A DNA stretch of 29,178 nt from TMED23 sp964639965 (GCA_964639965.1 CAZXGI010000030.1:1-29178), one strand, 5' to 3'. Shown: positions 1-9,113, numbered from the stretch's first letter. The notes: generated by a model from the letters alone, not told the origin. Made by a program: numbers and translations.

Positions 1-972
1 ATCAAACATATTGATATGTCTACCACTGTTATGGGACAAAAATTAGCAATGCCAATATACTGTTCCCCTACCGCATTGCAAAGATTGTATCATCATCAGG
101 GTGAACGCGCTGTAGCCCGCGCGGCAGAGAAGTTTGGCACTATGTTTGGTGTATCTTCATTGGGAACTATTAGCCTAAAAGAAGTACGAAAGCACTCCAA
201 CCCTCAAGTATATCAATTCTATTTTCATAAAGATCGTGGACTCAATAAAGCAATGATGGCAGATGCTAAAGAAGCCGGCATTGAAGTGATGATGTTGACG
301 GTAGATACAACCACAGGTGGTAACCGTGAACGTGATCTTCGAAGTGGATTTTCCATACCTTTTCGTCTGAATTTTACTGGAATGTTGCAATTTGCTATCA
401 AGCCTATGTGGGCTATAAATTATGTTATACATGAGAAATTTCGCCTTCCGCAACTTGAAGACTACATTGATATGAGCAATGGCACCGTTTCCATAAGCCA
501 ATATATATCGGAAATGTTGGATCCTTCAATCGATTGGCTGGATGTTGAAAGAATGGTCGCTGATTGGGGTGGAGAGTTTTGTCTGAAAGGTATCATGAGT
601 GTAGAGGATGCTAAAAAGGCAGTCGATATTGGTTGTACAGGGATCGTCATTTCCAATCATGGAGGAAGACAACTTGACGGATCCCGAAGTCCATTCGATC
701 AGTTGGATGAAATTGTCAATGCTGTTGGTGATAGGATCGATGTTTTAATGGATAGCGGTATTCAGAGGGGAACCCACGTATTAAAAGCTCTTTCCCTTGG
801 AGCTAAAGCAGTTGGCGGGGGTCGCTTCTATTTATATCCCCTTGCAGTTGGTGGACAAGCAGGCGTGGAGCGAGCCTTGGAGTTGATGAGAATGGAAATA
901 GAACGTGACATGTGTTTAATGGGGTGTAGCTCAATCGACGAATTATCACGCAAGAATTTGCGCTTCAGATAG
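1..972 (+). CDS. FMN-dependent alpha-hydroxy-acid oxidase/dehydrogenase (LldD/glycolate oxidase family), 5'-truncated
   Basis: The reading frame is open from base 1, so the gene starts before the window; the first ATG inside (base 16) is probably internal. About 323 residues are present against roughly 380 for the family, so perhaps 60 N-terminal residues are missing. Family marks are clear: the TVDT segment after strand 4, LKGI with the FMN-contacting lysine, SNHGGRQLDG with the catalytic histidine and substrate-binding arginine, and DSGIQRG plus GGGR near the phosphate site. These enzymes oxidise L-lactate, glycolate, mandelate or related 2-hydroxy acids to 2-oxo acids using FMN. Substrate cannot be fixed from what is visible, because the loop residues that distinguish lactate, mandelate and glycolate enzymes are not decisive here. 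No downstream gene lies on the same strand within 4 kb. Confidence 0.9.
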   Translation: MKHIDMSTTVMGQKLAMPIYCSPTALQRLYHHQGERAVARAAEKFGTMFGVSSLGTISLKEVRKHSNPQVYQFYFHKDRGLNKAMMADAKEAGIEVMMLTVDTTTGGNRERDLRSGFSIPFRLNFTGMLQFAIKPMWAINYVIHEKFRLPQLEDYIDMSNGTVSISQYISEMLDPSIDWLDVERMVADWGGEFCLKGIMSVEDAKKAVDIGCTGIVISNHGGRQLDGSRSPFDQLDEIVNAVGDRIDVLMDSGIQRGTHVLKALSLGAKAVGGGRFYLYPLAVGGQAGVERALELMRMEIERDMCLMGCSSIDELSRKNLRFR

Positions 973-1112
973 AAAAAATTGGGAGTAAAGAAAAAACTAC
1001 CCTCATCCAAATAAAACTCATTTCCATACTGGTTTAGCTGGCTGAATAAACTAATAGAATATAATATCTAATCGCCGCAAAGCGAGCTCACGCAGATAAA
1101 ATGTTTTGAGAT

Positions 1113-3047
1113 TCAATCTAAAATTTTTGGATAACATTTAAACGTGTTATGCACCGCTAATAGAAAATAATCAGTAATATTTTGTTTGCAGCTTTTATCC
1201 TTAATGAATTTGACCAGAATTTCTCGAGACCAAGGATCAATCTTATGAGGCCAAATTATTTCTGAAGACAAAATCAAACTTTTGAAGCCTTTTTCAGTTA
1301 TTTTATTCATCCACACATTTTCTCTTTCAAGCCCCCAAGACCAACCCTTTTGCAATCTGAATTTCTGAATCTTTCCACCTCTATTATCGTTAATGCTATA
1401 ATAGCGTGCCATCCTTTGAGTAAAACCATCACCACCTTGTGATAGATACAAAATACTTGGGGTTAATAAATTAAATTTATCTATCAGATTCTCTAAGGTT
1501 ACTGAGTCATTGCGAAATTTCTTGATTCTAGCGTGTCTTAATTGATCATTTGTAGTTGAGATATGAACTCTAGAACCCATATCCAAGTAACTCTTATTCA
1601 AATTCCATATCTGAAAAACACCGAGAACTAAAATCATGACTGCTGATGAAATAATTAATAATCTTTGATTTAGAAATTTTTTAGGTAAATTTAAAATGGT
1701 CAGAAAATTAAGAACAAGAAAAATTAGACCAATATAATGAATTAACCTTATGGGTAATCGTGCATATCGTGGTAAAGAGGGTAGAACTTCATACTCGGTT
1801 GGCTGAATATTGTACATATAAAGAGGCCATAAGCCCATCCAACTCAATAAAACAAATAAAATAAGGGCTATTGCAACAATCCGTTGCTGGGGATACCAGA
1901 GAGCACTAAAGAGTCCCAAAGAACCTAAAATTGTAAGTGGTAATTTGTAGGATCCCAAATAATCTAAAAACGCTGATTTTAGTAATCCAGAAATTTCTAT
2001 AAATTTCGTGAGAGCGTTTTCGTCAAAAGAGATTGGATAACCTACACTTTCAGTACCCCTATCCGAATGCAAATACCATAAGCTCACAACGAGTAACAAC
2101 GGAATAAAAAGGTAAGTTATTATTTTTATAATTGAAATTCTTGTTTCTAATAACAAGGATATATTTTTGTTCCAATACCAAAGCATCAAACCAATGAATG
2201 CACCTGGAATTACCAGCCCCAAGGTCGGTGTTTTTAACGTAAAAGCACTAGCCAGCGTTATACCCATGCCAAACAACAATAAAGGTTGAGATTTTTCGTG
2301 ATACCAATTCATTAAGGCAAGAATGAATAGACCTATTGACCAATACATCACAGGACGTTCGATCAAGAGGGTCGGCGGAAGTAATTTCCATGAGGATTCG
2401 ATACTTAATATTATTAATATTGTCAGCCATGAAAACAAAAAAGAAATTTCTCCCGAAAAACCGGGGTCTTTTTCAAACATTAGTCGGAGAAGGTCGAAAG
2501 TTAGCGCCAATAAGGCAATGTGAAAAAGTACTAGTAATGCGATCCCTCTATATTCATCAAAATTACCAAATGGGAGCTGAACAAAAGCGATCGCCATAGG
2601 CCATCCTTTAGGATACGTAGGTATCATATCTATCAAATCCGATCGCCAAGATGTATCACTAATATAAATTTGCTTGGCCCAACTTACCCACGACGAAAAT
2701 TCGTCCCAATTCCACAAGAGATATGATGAGTAATCCGTTAATACACCAGTGAATAGAACCAATACTGGTAGAACGACACCTGGATGGAAAAAGAAATATA
2801 ACCAACCATCTTTTGGTTGATAATTACACTTGATGATAAATCTAAATAATCTGCCGGTAACAATTACGATTATCAATATACCTACCCAGAAGAGGGGTAA
2901 TCCCAAGATTGAAACACCAATAAATAGTATTAAGGGAACTAAAATGGTTCCCATAAATAAATTAAAACCAATACCAGAGCCAAAAAGAGGGAAAAACATT
3001 CCAAGGCTTATAATGATAATAAATCCAAATAGTAAACCTTCAATCAT
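1113..3047 (-). CDS. Polytopic membrane protein, GT-C-type glycosyltransferase-like
   Basis: This 644-residue protein is highly hydrophobic, with about a dozen predicted membrane helices and a soluble C-terminal tail of about 130 residues. An acidic pair lies in the first large extracytoplasmic loop (WNWDEFSSW, near residue 115), as in GT-C transferases of the ArnT/PMT type, where an Asp/Glu there is catalytic. A conserved-looking TLKTPTLGL helix follows. GT-C enzymes move a sugar from a polyprenyl-phosphate carrier to a glycan, lipid or protein on the periplasmic face. Its ATG directly follows the TAA of the methyltransferase (TAAATG), so the two are probably translationally coupled. The upstream operon genes could supply the lipid-linked sugar. 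The family call rests on topology and the acidic loop; the acceptor is unknown. Confidence 0.6.
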   Translation of the reverse strand: MIEGLLFGFIIIISLGMFFPLFGSGIGFNLFMGTILVPLILFIGVSILGLPLFWVGILIIVIVTGRLFRFIIKCNYQPKDGWLYFFFHPGVVLPVLVLFTGVLTDYSSYLLWNWDEFSSWVSWAKQIYISDTSWRSDLIDMIPTYPKGWPMAIAFVQLPFGNFDEYRGIALLVLFHIALLALTFDLLRLMFEKDPGFSGEISFLFSWLTILIILSIESSWKLLPPTLLIERPVMYWSIGLFILALMNWYHEKSQPLLLFGMGITLASAFTLKTPTLGLVIPGAFIGLMLWYWNKNISLLLETRISIIKIITYLFIPLLLVVSLWYLHSDRGTESVGYPISFDENALTKFIEISGLLKSAFLDYLGSYKLPLTILGSLGLFSALWYPQQRIVAIALILFVLLSWMGLWPLYMYNIQPTEYEVLPSLPRYARLPIRLIHYIGLIFLVLNFLTILNLPKKFLNQRLLIISSAVMILVLGVFQIWNLNKSYLDMGSRVHISTTNDQLRHARIKKFRNDSVTLENLIDKFNLLTPSILYLSQGGDGFTQRMARYYSINDNRGGKIQKFRLQKGWSWGLERENVWMNKITEKGFKSLILSSEIIWPHKIDPWSREILVKFIKDKSCKQNITDYFLLAVHNTFKCYPKILD

Positions 3048-4004
3048 TTACCTGCCCATTGAGAAATTATTATTAGAGTTTTTTTCTGCAACCATTATGA
3101 AAAAATCTCGTTGAGGAGAAACAATCCTAAATCGGCGGATTATCCCAATTTTATATAATGGATATAAAATGCCCTTAAAAAAATTGGCCCATTTGGTTCC
3201 AGGCCATTTTTTCTCAATCAAATTATAAATATAGCCAAAACTCCAGGATTTATAAAAACGCTCAAAACCAATCACTTTAAAACCATTTAGTTGTAACATT
3301 CTGGAAAGGGTTTTTGGCGAAAAATGAAAAAAATGCTGGTACATAAGCATGGGATATTGGGGTCCTAATACCTTTGCTAACCACGTTTCAATATCATGAG
3401 TAGTAATGAATATTTTTCCATCAGGTTTTAATTTCTTAAACAGAACACCTAAGTCGTCCATGGGATTAGTTAGGTGTTCAATGACATCAAACATCGTGAT
3501 AATGTCAAATTCTTCATCAGGAAATTGGTTCTCCTTAATCAAGCAAACTTGAACATCCAAATTGTACAAATCCCGGGCAGCCGCAGCCGCCTCATTTGAA
3601 GCCTCTATTCCTCGTCCTGATTTTACTTGGTCAATTATTGTTGACAAAAAAACACCCGTATTAGCACCAACATCCAACAATTCTTTTTCAGCTAGAGAAC
3701 AGTATTTCTTCATTATTTGAGTTAGAACATCGAATTGAACTTGTTTTTCGACGAGATTTAAATTTCCAATTGCTTCATCCAGATATTTTTCGTCTTGCAG
3801 GAATCCCTTGATCGATCCCAAGTCATAGCGCTGTCTCTGAGCGACAAAACGGCAATCGTTACATCTATATATATCGTCATAATAGGCATATTGAGAAAAT
3901 CTACTGCCAATATCTTTCCCAATATTTCCTTTAAATAAGAGACTTGAATTTTCGCTACCACACAAATTACACACGTTCACCCCTTGAAGGATCTCCAAAC
4001 TCAT
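3048..4004 (-). CDS. Class I SAM-dependent methyltransferase with N-terminal zinc ribbon
   Basis: The 318-residue protein begins with a zinc-ribbon-like pair of CxxC motifs (C12/C15 and C48/C51). A class I methyltransferase fold follows: motif I DVGANTGVF at residues 111-119, then FDIITMFDVIEHLTNP, the post-motif II region seen in Methyltransf_23-type enzymes such as UbiG-like and sugar/lipid methyltransferases. It has no membrane segment and should be cytoplasmic. It is the middle gene of a three-gene operon, 3 bases after the GT2-GtrA gene and directly abutting the GT-C-like gene, so methylation of a sugar or lipid-linked intermediate is the likeliest role. That substrate is inferred from context only. 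Confidence 0.85.
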   Translation of the reverse strand: MSLEILQGVNVCNLCGSENSSLLFKGNIGKDIGSRFSQYAYYDDIYRCNDCRFVAQRQRYDLGSIKGFLQDEKYLDEAIGNLNLVEKQVQFDVLTQIMKKYCSLAEKELLDVGANTGVFLSTIIDQVKSGRGIEASNEAAAAARDLYNLDVQVCLIKENQFPDEEFDIITMFDVIEHLTNPMDDLGVLFKKLKPDGKIFITTHDIETWLAKVLGPQYPMLMYQHFFHFSPKTLSRMLQLNGFKVIGFERFYKSWSFGYIYNLIEKKWPGTKWANFFKGILYPLYKIGIIRRFRIVSPQRDFFIMVAEKNSNNNFSMGR

Positions 4005-4007
4005 AAC

Positions 4008-5069
4008 TTAAATCCTAACAGGATTGAATACGAGTGAACGTTGAACAAGAAAACTACAAATAAACACAACAGTTTCTACTATTATTTTTGCCAGGATGAC
4101 AGGAACTTCAAAAACTTGTGATGATATAATGATTAAACCATATGATAAAGTGCCAAGAAAAATAACTGTTAAAATGTATTTGGGAATAGCAATTATATTT
4201 TTCTTATTCGAGTGGAAGACCAGTCTCTTAACCATTACAAAATTTATTACCATTACAATTCCACGCCCGGCCAATTGACTTACAAGTATTGAGTTTCCAA
4301 GAGAAAACAGAAGAATAAAAATTAGATTGTCCAACAAAGCTGCTACTAGACTTGTCATTAGAAAACGGAAAAGCGAAAAATATATTTTTAAAGAATCAAA
4401 AATTGGGTTGAAATGAGTGGAGCTATTATTGTCGATATAGACAGTCTCAATTGGCACTTCTATCAATGAAGTGTTTAATTTTTTGGTATAAAGTAGCATA
4501 TCTAATTCAAAATCATACCTATCCGATCGAATGCTTAGAAAATTCTTGGCTAATTGCGAAGTCATGCCCCTCAGGCCAGTTTGAGTATCGGATAAATCTA
4601 ACCCATGCACAGTTTTCAAAAGATAGCGAGTAAGGGTATTACCAATTTTACTTTTAAACGGGACTTTACCTGAGAAACTCCGCGATCCCATTATTAAACT
4701 ATTACTATTTCTTTTCAGTTCTTCAGCTACATTTTTTATGTCACCAACTTCATGCTGTCCATCTGCATCAATTGTAACGATGTATGCTTTATCAGCCCAT
4801 TTATTACAAATATGATTAAATCCGGCTTTTAAAGCAGCCCCTTTTCCTAAGTTAACAGCGTGATGAATAACGTTGACGTTATCAATCCTGGAAAGAGAGT
4901 CAAAAATTTTAAAATACTCGGACTCACTCCCATCATTCACAACAACGACATTTGAGAAATTGCTATTTAATATTGATTGGACAATTGAAGTAAGATTAGA
5001 TTGTGGCCTATATGCCGGTATTAAAGCTATCAATTCCAAGTTCAAGTTCCTAAATACAGCGCTTTTCAT
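4008..5069 (-). CDS. GT2 polyprenyl-phosphate glycosyltransferase fused to GtrA-like membrane domain
   Basis: Residues 12-230 are a GT-A family 2 transferase of the dolichol-phosphate mannose synthase type: IPAYRP at the start, VVVNDGS at 43-49, NLGKGAALKAG at 73-83, the metal-binding DADGQH at 101-106, and DTQTGLRGM at 161-169. From about residue 235 to the end there are four hydrophobic helices resembling GtrA proteins, which are thought to flip or help present lipid-linked sugars. Fusion of the two steps, sugar loading on undecaprenyl phosphate and translocation, is a known arrangement. It is the first gene of a minus-strand operon, followed at 3 bases by the methyltransferase. Total length, 353 residues, fits the GT2-GtrA fusion. 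The sugar transferred is not known. Confidence 0.87.
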   Translation of the reverse strand: MKSAVFRNLNLELIALIPAYRPQSNLTSIVQSILNSNFSNVVVVNDGSESEYFKIFDSLSRIDNVNVIHHAVNLGKGAALKAGFNHICNKWADKAYIVTIDADGQHEVGDIKNVAEELKRNSNSLIMGSRSFSGKVPFKSKIGNTLTRYLLKTVHGLDLSDTQTGLRGMTSQLAKNFLSIRSDRYDFELDMLLYTKKLNTSLIEVPIETVYIDNNSSTHFNPIFDSLKIYFSLFRFLMTSLVAALLDNLIFILLFSLGNSILVSQLAGRGIVMVINFVMVKRLVFHSNKKNIIAIPKYILTVIFLGTLSYGLIIISSQVFEVPVILAKIIVETVVFICSFLVQRSLVFNPVRI

Positions 5070-5148
5070 GATGTTTAATGAAGCAACTTAATGTAATATA
5101 CTATTAAACAAAGTGGGCGAACAGACAACCTATTTAGCTTCAAATCTA

Positions 5149-5178
5149 TTGACTATAGGTACCACCAACCTGTAATCA
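5149..5178 (+). promoter_or_regulatory. Candidate sigma-70-like promoter for the radical SAM gene
   Basis: TTGACT at 5149-5154 and TAATCA at 5173-5178 are separated by 18 bases, about 35 bases before the likely start codon at 5213. The -35 is five of six to consensus; the -10 is weak. The region lies between two divergent genes and no other better pair was noticed. Confidence 0.25.
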
Positions 5179-5212
5179 GTTACGAATTACTACACAACTT
5201 GTGGTCTTTTTA

Positions 5213-6943
5213 ATGAAAGATATTATGCAACCTACACGTTTAACCTTTGTTCATTCACCAAACCAGTATTATTCGGAATTACAGAATAATGGCGTTATTT
5301 TCATGCCAGTTTGGGCCTACACTTTAGCCTCCCATATTGAAGATGATGGACGTTATGATTTAGCATTAGTCGATACCCGAATAAATAAAATTGAGGATGT
5401 TGAGAAAAGTGAAATTTTTTTATTTAGTGGCATAAATCAAGATTTACCCGATATATTGGAGTCTCAAAGCATACTCTCATCAAAATTCCCCACGGCAAAA
5501 TTTGTCATCGGCGGCCCAATTTGTTGGTCTTTCGATCAAGCTGGCGACCTTGGTAATTTAGATGCATTTGACCATATTGTCATTGGAGATGGAGAGGCTG
5601 TCATAAATAGTCTTATCGCCGATATTGTTGCAGAGAAACTAACCGAGAAAATTATTAGAAATGCTGAGCGATTTAATTTTGGTGACTCCCGGCCATTTTA
5701 TCGTCACTTACTAGATAATTCCATTGACCGATATTATGGCGCAGTATTGGAAGTATCTAGAGGTTGTCCGTTTCTTTGTGAATTTTGTGATATCAGAATT
5801 TTACAAGATAACAACCGGGCACACAATCGACAGCCTGAAATAATCGTAAAAGAAATCAACCATCTTTGTAGCCTCGGGGTAAATAGTTTTTTGCTTGCCT
5901 GTGATAACTTTATTGGGGATCCTCGGTGGGCCGAAGAAGTGGTCGATAAAATCTTAGAATGGCAAAGTAAGACTGCGTATCGCCCTGTATTTTACACTTG
6001 GTTGACAATAAATCTTTATAAAATGCCACGCCTTATGAGTAAAATGCGTGCCGTTGGTTTTGACAATCTTTTTATAGGTGTAGAAAGCTTTAATTCGAAT
6101 TCTTTGCTAGAAACAGCCAAAGTTCAAAACACAGCCTCAGGCGTTGTTGGGGCCATTCGGGAAATCCAATCCTATGGTTTTCCAGTAGTCGCAGGCCTGA
6201 TTTTTGGGTTTGATTCTGATGATAGCAACTGCTTTGAAACAACTTTGAACGGGCTCCTTGAAGCAGGACTGATGTCAGGCGACCCTTCCTTGTTAACCGC
6301 ATTACCTGGCACACCACTATTTAGACGGATGACAATGGCAAACCGAATACGCGATAGCAAATATGGTTTAGGTGGACACAAATATCATACCAATATCAAA
6401 TATCTTTTACCTAAAGAATTCTTGATAAATGGGTATCTCGATTTTGCCATAAAATTGAGCAGTGGATCCTATCAGTTTGAGCGATTTAAGGCGTTTATGG
6501 ATAATTTAGATCGAGACAATTATATTCCACTTGGGGGTCGCAGTTATTTCAATCTAAAACTAGCAATCCGTGTCATTCGTAACAATCCAAAAGCGCTGAA
6601 GTTAACGCTTTTTCGTTTAGGCGCATTCGTATCCGCACCAAGCAATATTTGGTATTTACTACGAGCCTTTAAATATGCCTTTGATAAAAATCATATTGAA
6701 GGACGCTTTGGTTACCTGCAGTTCTGGTTTGCAATTTGGACTACGATTATTGTGAAATACCGGGGCATTACTGAAAATGACTTTGATATTGAATCCTTTG
6801 AAGGTCAACTTGAAACCAAGCACATAATCCCGAAGGGATATGAAGAATTAGGGGAAGAGGCAATACAAAGCAACAAAACACTTGCTCAACGACGCGAAAC
6901 GCTTAAGAGCTTAGAGATGCTTGTAAAACGCAAAATTGCCTAA
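5213..6943 (+). CDS. B12-binding-domain-type radical SAM protein
   Basis: The N-terminal 150 or so residues look like a cobalamin-binding Rossmann domain (for example FVIGGP and IVIGDGEAV), but the DxHxxG cobalt-ligand histidine motif is not evident. The radical SAM cluster motif CPFLCEFC gives C185, C189 and C192 (counted from ATG 5213) in CxxxCxxC spacing. Downstream GVES, AGLIFGFDSDD and LTALPGTPLF are typical of B12-type radical SAM enzymes related to the hopanoid HpnJ/HpnP group, and the C-terminal part resembles the DUF4070-like extension. Such enzymes methylate or rearrange unactivated carbons; the substrate here is unknown. A GTG at 5201 would add four residues; ATG 5213 is preferred, though no strong ribosome-binding site supports either. 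It stands alone, divergent from the glycosylation operon. Confidence 0.85.
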   Translation: MKDIMQPTRLTFVHSPNQYYSELQNNGVIFMPVWAYTLASHIEDDGRYDLALVDTRINKIEDVEKSEIFLFSGINQDLPDILESQSILSSKFPTAKFVIGGPICWSFDQAGDLGNLDAFDHIVIGDGEAVINSLIADIVAEKLTEKIIRNAERFNFGDSRPFYRHLLDNSIDRYYGAVLEVSRGCPFLCEFCDIRILQDNNRAHNRQPEIIVKEINHLCSLGVNSFLLACDNFIGDPRWAEEVVDKILEWQSKTAYRPVFYTWLTINLYKMPRLMSKMRAVGFDNLFIGVESFNSNSLLETAKVQNTASGVVGAIREIQSYGFPVVAGLIFGFDSDDSNCFETTLNGLLEAGLMSGDPSLLTALPGTPLFRRMTMANRIRDSKYGLGGHKYHTNIKYLLPKEFLINGYLDFAIKLSSGSYQFERFKAFMDNLDRDNYIPLGGRSYFNLKLAIRVIRNNPKALKLTLFRLGAFVSAPSNIWYLLRAFKYAFDKNHIEGRFGYLQFWFAIWTTIIVKYRGITENDFDIESFEGQLETKHIIPKGYEELGEEAIQSNKTLAQRRETLKSLEMLVKRKIA

Positions 6944-6960
6944 TCAATATTAAATCGCAC

Positions 6961-7467
6961 CTAATCTACTTGAACAAAATTTTTACCCTGCTTAATTCGA
7001 TGATTGACAGGAATTGGATTTGCTAGCGTAGCTTCGATAAAGCAACCCTTCTTGGCCGCTTCAAGCAAACGTGTCTGATCCTCAAAAGAGGCATCAGAAT
7101 CCATATCAACATCGAGCAAGAAATGAACGGGTTCAGCCTCATAAGGATTACGTCCTTGACTAGTTGCTTTCCATTTTATTGTTGCTTTTACATCAACACC
7201 TTCAAGATTTATACGAAGACGCTTCGCAAATGCCCTTATTTGGGTCATAAGGCAAGTAACCAAACCGGTACAAAAATAAGCTAGCGGCAGAGGTGCAGTA
7301 CCTTCACCGCCGTGAAATCCAGCTTCATCTGAGGCCATATTGAATTCTGGTTCTACGCTTGGCTCGATCTGCCTTCCCGTAACTTCATTTCGCATTTTAC
7401 CAACGGATCGGCCATGAAGCTCATAAGTCACATTAAATGTATTAATCCGGTTTTCCTTATCAACCAA
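6961..7467 (-). CDS. OsmC/Ohr family protein
   Basis: The 168-residue protein has the OsmC layout: an N-terminal beta region, a central helix with cysteines (C66 and C72 in the segment FCTGLVTCLM), and a second cysteine near the C-terminus (C142 in AAKKGCFIEATL). OsmC and Ohr proteins use two such cysteines to reduce organic or fatty hydroperoxides; some OsmC-like proteins instead have hydrolase-linked or unknown roles. It is the last gene of a four-gene minus-strand operon, 11 bases after the HIBADH-like gene, with a good ribosome-binding site (GAGGAGA). In this setting it may detoxify peroxides made by neighbouring oxygenases; that is inference. Confidence 0.82.
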   Translation of the reverse strand: MVDKENRINTFNVTYELHGRSVGKMRNEVTGRQIEPSVEPEFNMASDEAGFHGGEGTAPLPLAYFCTGLVTCLMTQIRAFAKRLRINLEGVDVKATIKWKATSQGRNPYEAEPVHFLLDVDMDSDASFEDQTRLLEAAKKGCFIEATLANPIPVNHRIKQGKNFVQVD

Positions 7468-7478
7468 TGTTTTCTCCT

Positions 7479-8372
7479 CTATGATGTTTCATCAAAAACC
7501 CATCGAGCTATCTCGGTATGATCTGGCTTACCCCCAAGAGATTTCAAGGCGTCTGCCCATTCGTTTACCGACGCTTGACCTAAAGGCATATTTATATTTA
7601 TTTCTTTGGCAAAGGCCACTGCCGTCGAAATATCTTTGACCATAAGATCCATGGCAAAACCTGCCTTTTTATAATCTCCCGAAAGGATGAACTGTTTAAC
7701 TTTATTTTCACTAGAATTATTGCGCCCGGTTGAGACATTAAGAACATCGATAATTGTTTCAGGATCCAATCCAAATTTTTTTCCGGCCTTAAGCGCCTCA
7801 GCCACGATCAAAAGTCCTGTAGCTGAACATAAATTGTTAAGTGCCTTCATCGCCTGACCGCAGCCTAGGCGCCCCACATGAAATACCTTTCCACCTAGAA
7901 TATCTAATAAGGGGTTTGCTCGTTCGACATGTTCCGTATTTCCTCCAACAATTATCGTCAATGTACCCGCATAAGCGCCCTTCACCCCTCCCGAAACAGG
8001 GGCATCGATCATATCAACACCAAATTCTTTAAGACTGTCACCAAGTTGAACAGTTTCAATGGGATCGGACGACGACATATCTATGAAAAGACTTCCTCTA
8101 TCCATCCAATTAACCAGATTTCCAGCGCCAATCATAACATCTTCAACAATTTTTCCATTAGGAAGGCAGGTCACAATAATGTCAGAAAATTCTCCGAGTT
8201 CTTCAAGATTAACAGCCTGCGATGACCTTATGTCTTCTGCAACCTTAGACGATAATTCTGCAGAAATATCAAAAACCATTATTTGGTAACCAGAACTGGC
8301 TAAGTGGCTTGCCATGGGTCTTCCCATATTGCCAAGTCCAACAAATCCAATTTTATCTTTAAATTTAGTCAT
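7479..8372 (-). CDS. NAD(P)-dependent beta-hydroxyacid dehydrogenase, 3-hydroxyisobutyrate dehydrogenase family
   Basis: At 297 residues it matches the family's usual length. The N-terminal Rossmann motif GFVGLGNMGRPMASHL is at residues 9-24, the substrate-binding DAPVSGG at 123-129, and the catalytic lysine is K176 in GQAMKALNN. The family includes 3-hydroxyisobutyrate dehydrogenase (MmsB), tartronate semialdehyde reductase (GarR) and several ring-degradation dehydrogenases; it oxidises or reduces the 3-hydroxy group of a short acid. The valine-degradation partners are not present nearby, so its role in this catabolic operon is more likely specific to the pathway here. It starts 3 bases after the upstream CMD gene, which suggests coupled translation. 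Confidence 0.88.
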   Translation of the reverse strand: MTKFKDKIGFVGLGNMGRPMASHLASSGYQIMVFDISAELSSKVAEDIRSSQAVNLEELGEFSDIIVTCLPNGKIVEDVMIGAGNLVNWMDRGSLFIDMSSSDPIETVQLGDSLKEFGVDMIDAPVSGGVKGAYAGTLTIIVGGNTEHVERANPLLDILGGKVFHVGRLGCGQAMKALNNLCSATGLLIVAEALKAGKKFGLDPETIIDVLNVSTGRNNSSENKVKQFILSGDYKKAGFAMDLMVKDISTAVAFAKEININMPLGQASVNEWADALKSLGGKPDHTEIARWVFDETS

Positions 8373-8375
8373 AGA

Positions 8376-8756
8376 CTAAATCTCATCGAGATCTTGCAAT
8401 GTCTCTTCGGTCGCGCGAAAAGCTTCCATCCCGGCCGGCACGCCACAATAAATCATAACCTGGACAAGTGTAGCCTGAATTTCCTCAACCGAAACACCGT
8501 TATTTATTGCACCTTTTGTATGCAATTTGATCTCATGCGTACGCCCGAGTGCCGACAGCATTGCTAAATTAATAATTGAGCGCGTCTTTTTATCGAGTGT
8601 TTCGTCGCCCCAAGCTTCGCCCCAGCAATATTTTGTCACCAGCTCCTGCATGGGCCGAGAATAATCACTTGCTGCCGCCAGCGATTTTTTGACATGTTCG
8701 TGACCCAAAACCTCTCCACGCATATGTAAGCCGGTTTCCATCATTTTATCGCTCAT
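8376..8756 (-). CDS. Carboxymuconolactone decarboxylase (PcaC-like) family protein
   Basis: This 126-residue protein matches the PcaC/CMD family along its length, including the helix NLAMLSALGRTHEIKLH, the segment GAINNGVSVEEIQATLVQ, and the C-terminal MIYCGVPAGMEAFR. It lacks the CxxC of AhpD-type peroxidases, as PcaC does. PcaC decarboxylates 4-carboxymuconolactone in the protocatechuate branch of the beta-ketoadipate pathway, but many family members act on other lactones or are of unknown role. The start is supported by a strong AAAGGAGG ribosome-binding site five bases upstream. No other pca genes are seen in the window, so the symbol is withheld. Confidence 0.85.
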   Translation of the reverse strand: MSDKMMETGLHMRGEVLGHEHVKKSLAAASDYSRPMQELVTKYCWGEAWGDETLDKKTRSIINLAMLSALGRTHEIKLHTKGAINNGVSVEEIQATLVQVMIYCGVPAGMEAFRATEETLQDLDEI

Positions 8757-8819
8757 TTGAACCTCCTTTTAGGATTGATTTTGGCCACTGTTAGAGCCAA
8801 AAAAGTCAAGAATTTATCA

Positions 8820-9113
8820 CTAATCTAAATTGGTAACAGTAATATTTATTGCTGTAATCTTGGATTCTGAGAATAAACCAGCCTTGTTGTAAGGATCATT
8901 TTCAGCATAACTCTCAACGGCGTCTCTATTATCCGCTTCAACAATTAATAACGTTCCAATGGGATTATTGGTTTCTTCATCCATTAAAGGTCCAGCTAAT
9001 AAGAGCTTAACAGATTGGCTTTTTACATATTCGACATGCTTATCTCGATTTGCCAATCGAATATCCAAGCCATCGGCCTTATCAAAAGATCGTATAATAT
9101 ATTGCACACTCAT
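8820..9113 (-). CDS. YciI-like (YCII-related) protein
   Basis: At 97 residues this is a single YCII domain: a ferredoxin-like fold with RDKHVEYV (H26), the central AGPLMDEE turn at 40-47, GTLLIVEADNRDAVESYAENDPY with the family's DPY at 73-75, and a final beta strand. Family members include the chloromuconolactone-processing enzyme TftG and the uncharacterised YciI; an Asp-His pair is thought to be catalytic. It is the first gene of the minus-strand operon, 63 bases before the CMD gene, and close to the divergent promoter region. A role beside a CMD protein in lactone or dienelactone handling is plausible but inferred. Confidence 0.83.
   Translation of the reverse strand: MSVQYIIRSFDKADGLDIRLANRDKHVEYVKSQSVKLLLAGPLMDEETNNPIGTLLIVEADNRDAVESYAENDPYNKAGLFSESKITAINITVTNLD

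Noticed and set aside
16..972. ATG at 16 as the true start of the FMN oxidase
   Set aside because: The frame is open upstream to base 1 and the protein would lack the N-terminal part of the family, so the gene is cut by the window edge.
980..1005. GGGAGT...ACTACCC hairpin after the FMN oxidase gene
   Set aside because: Imperfect stem with a bulge and a long A-rich loop, without a T-run on the plus strand.
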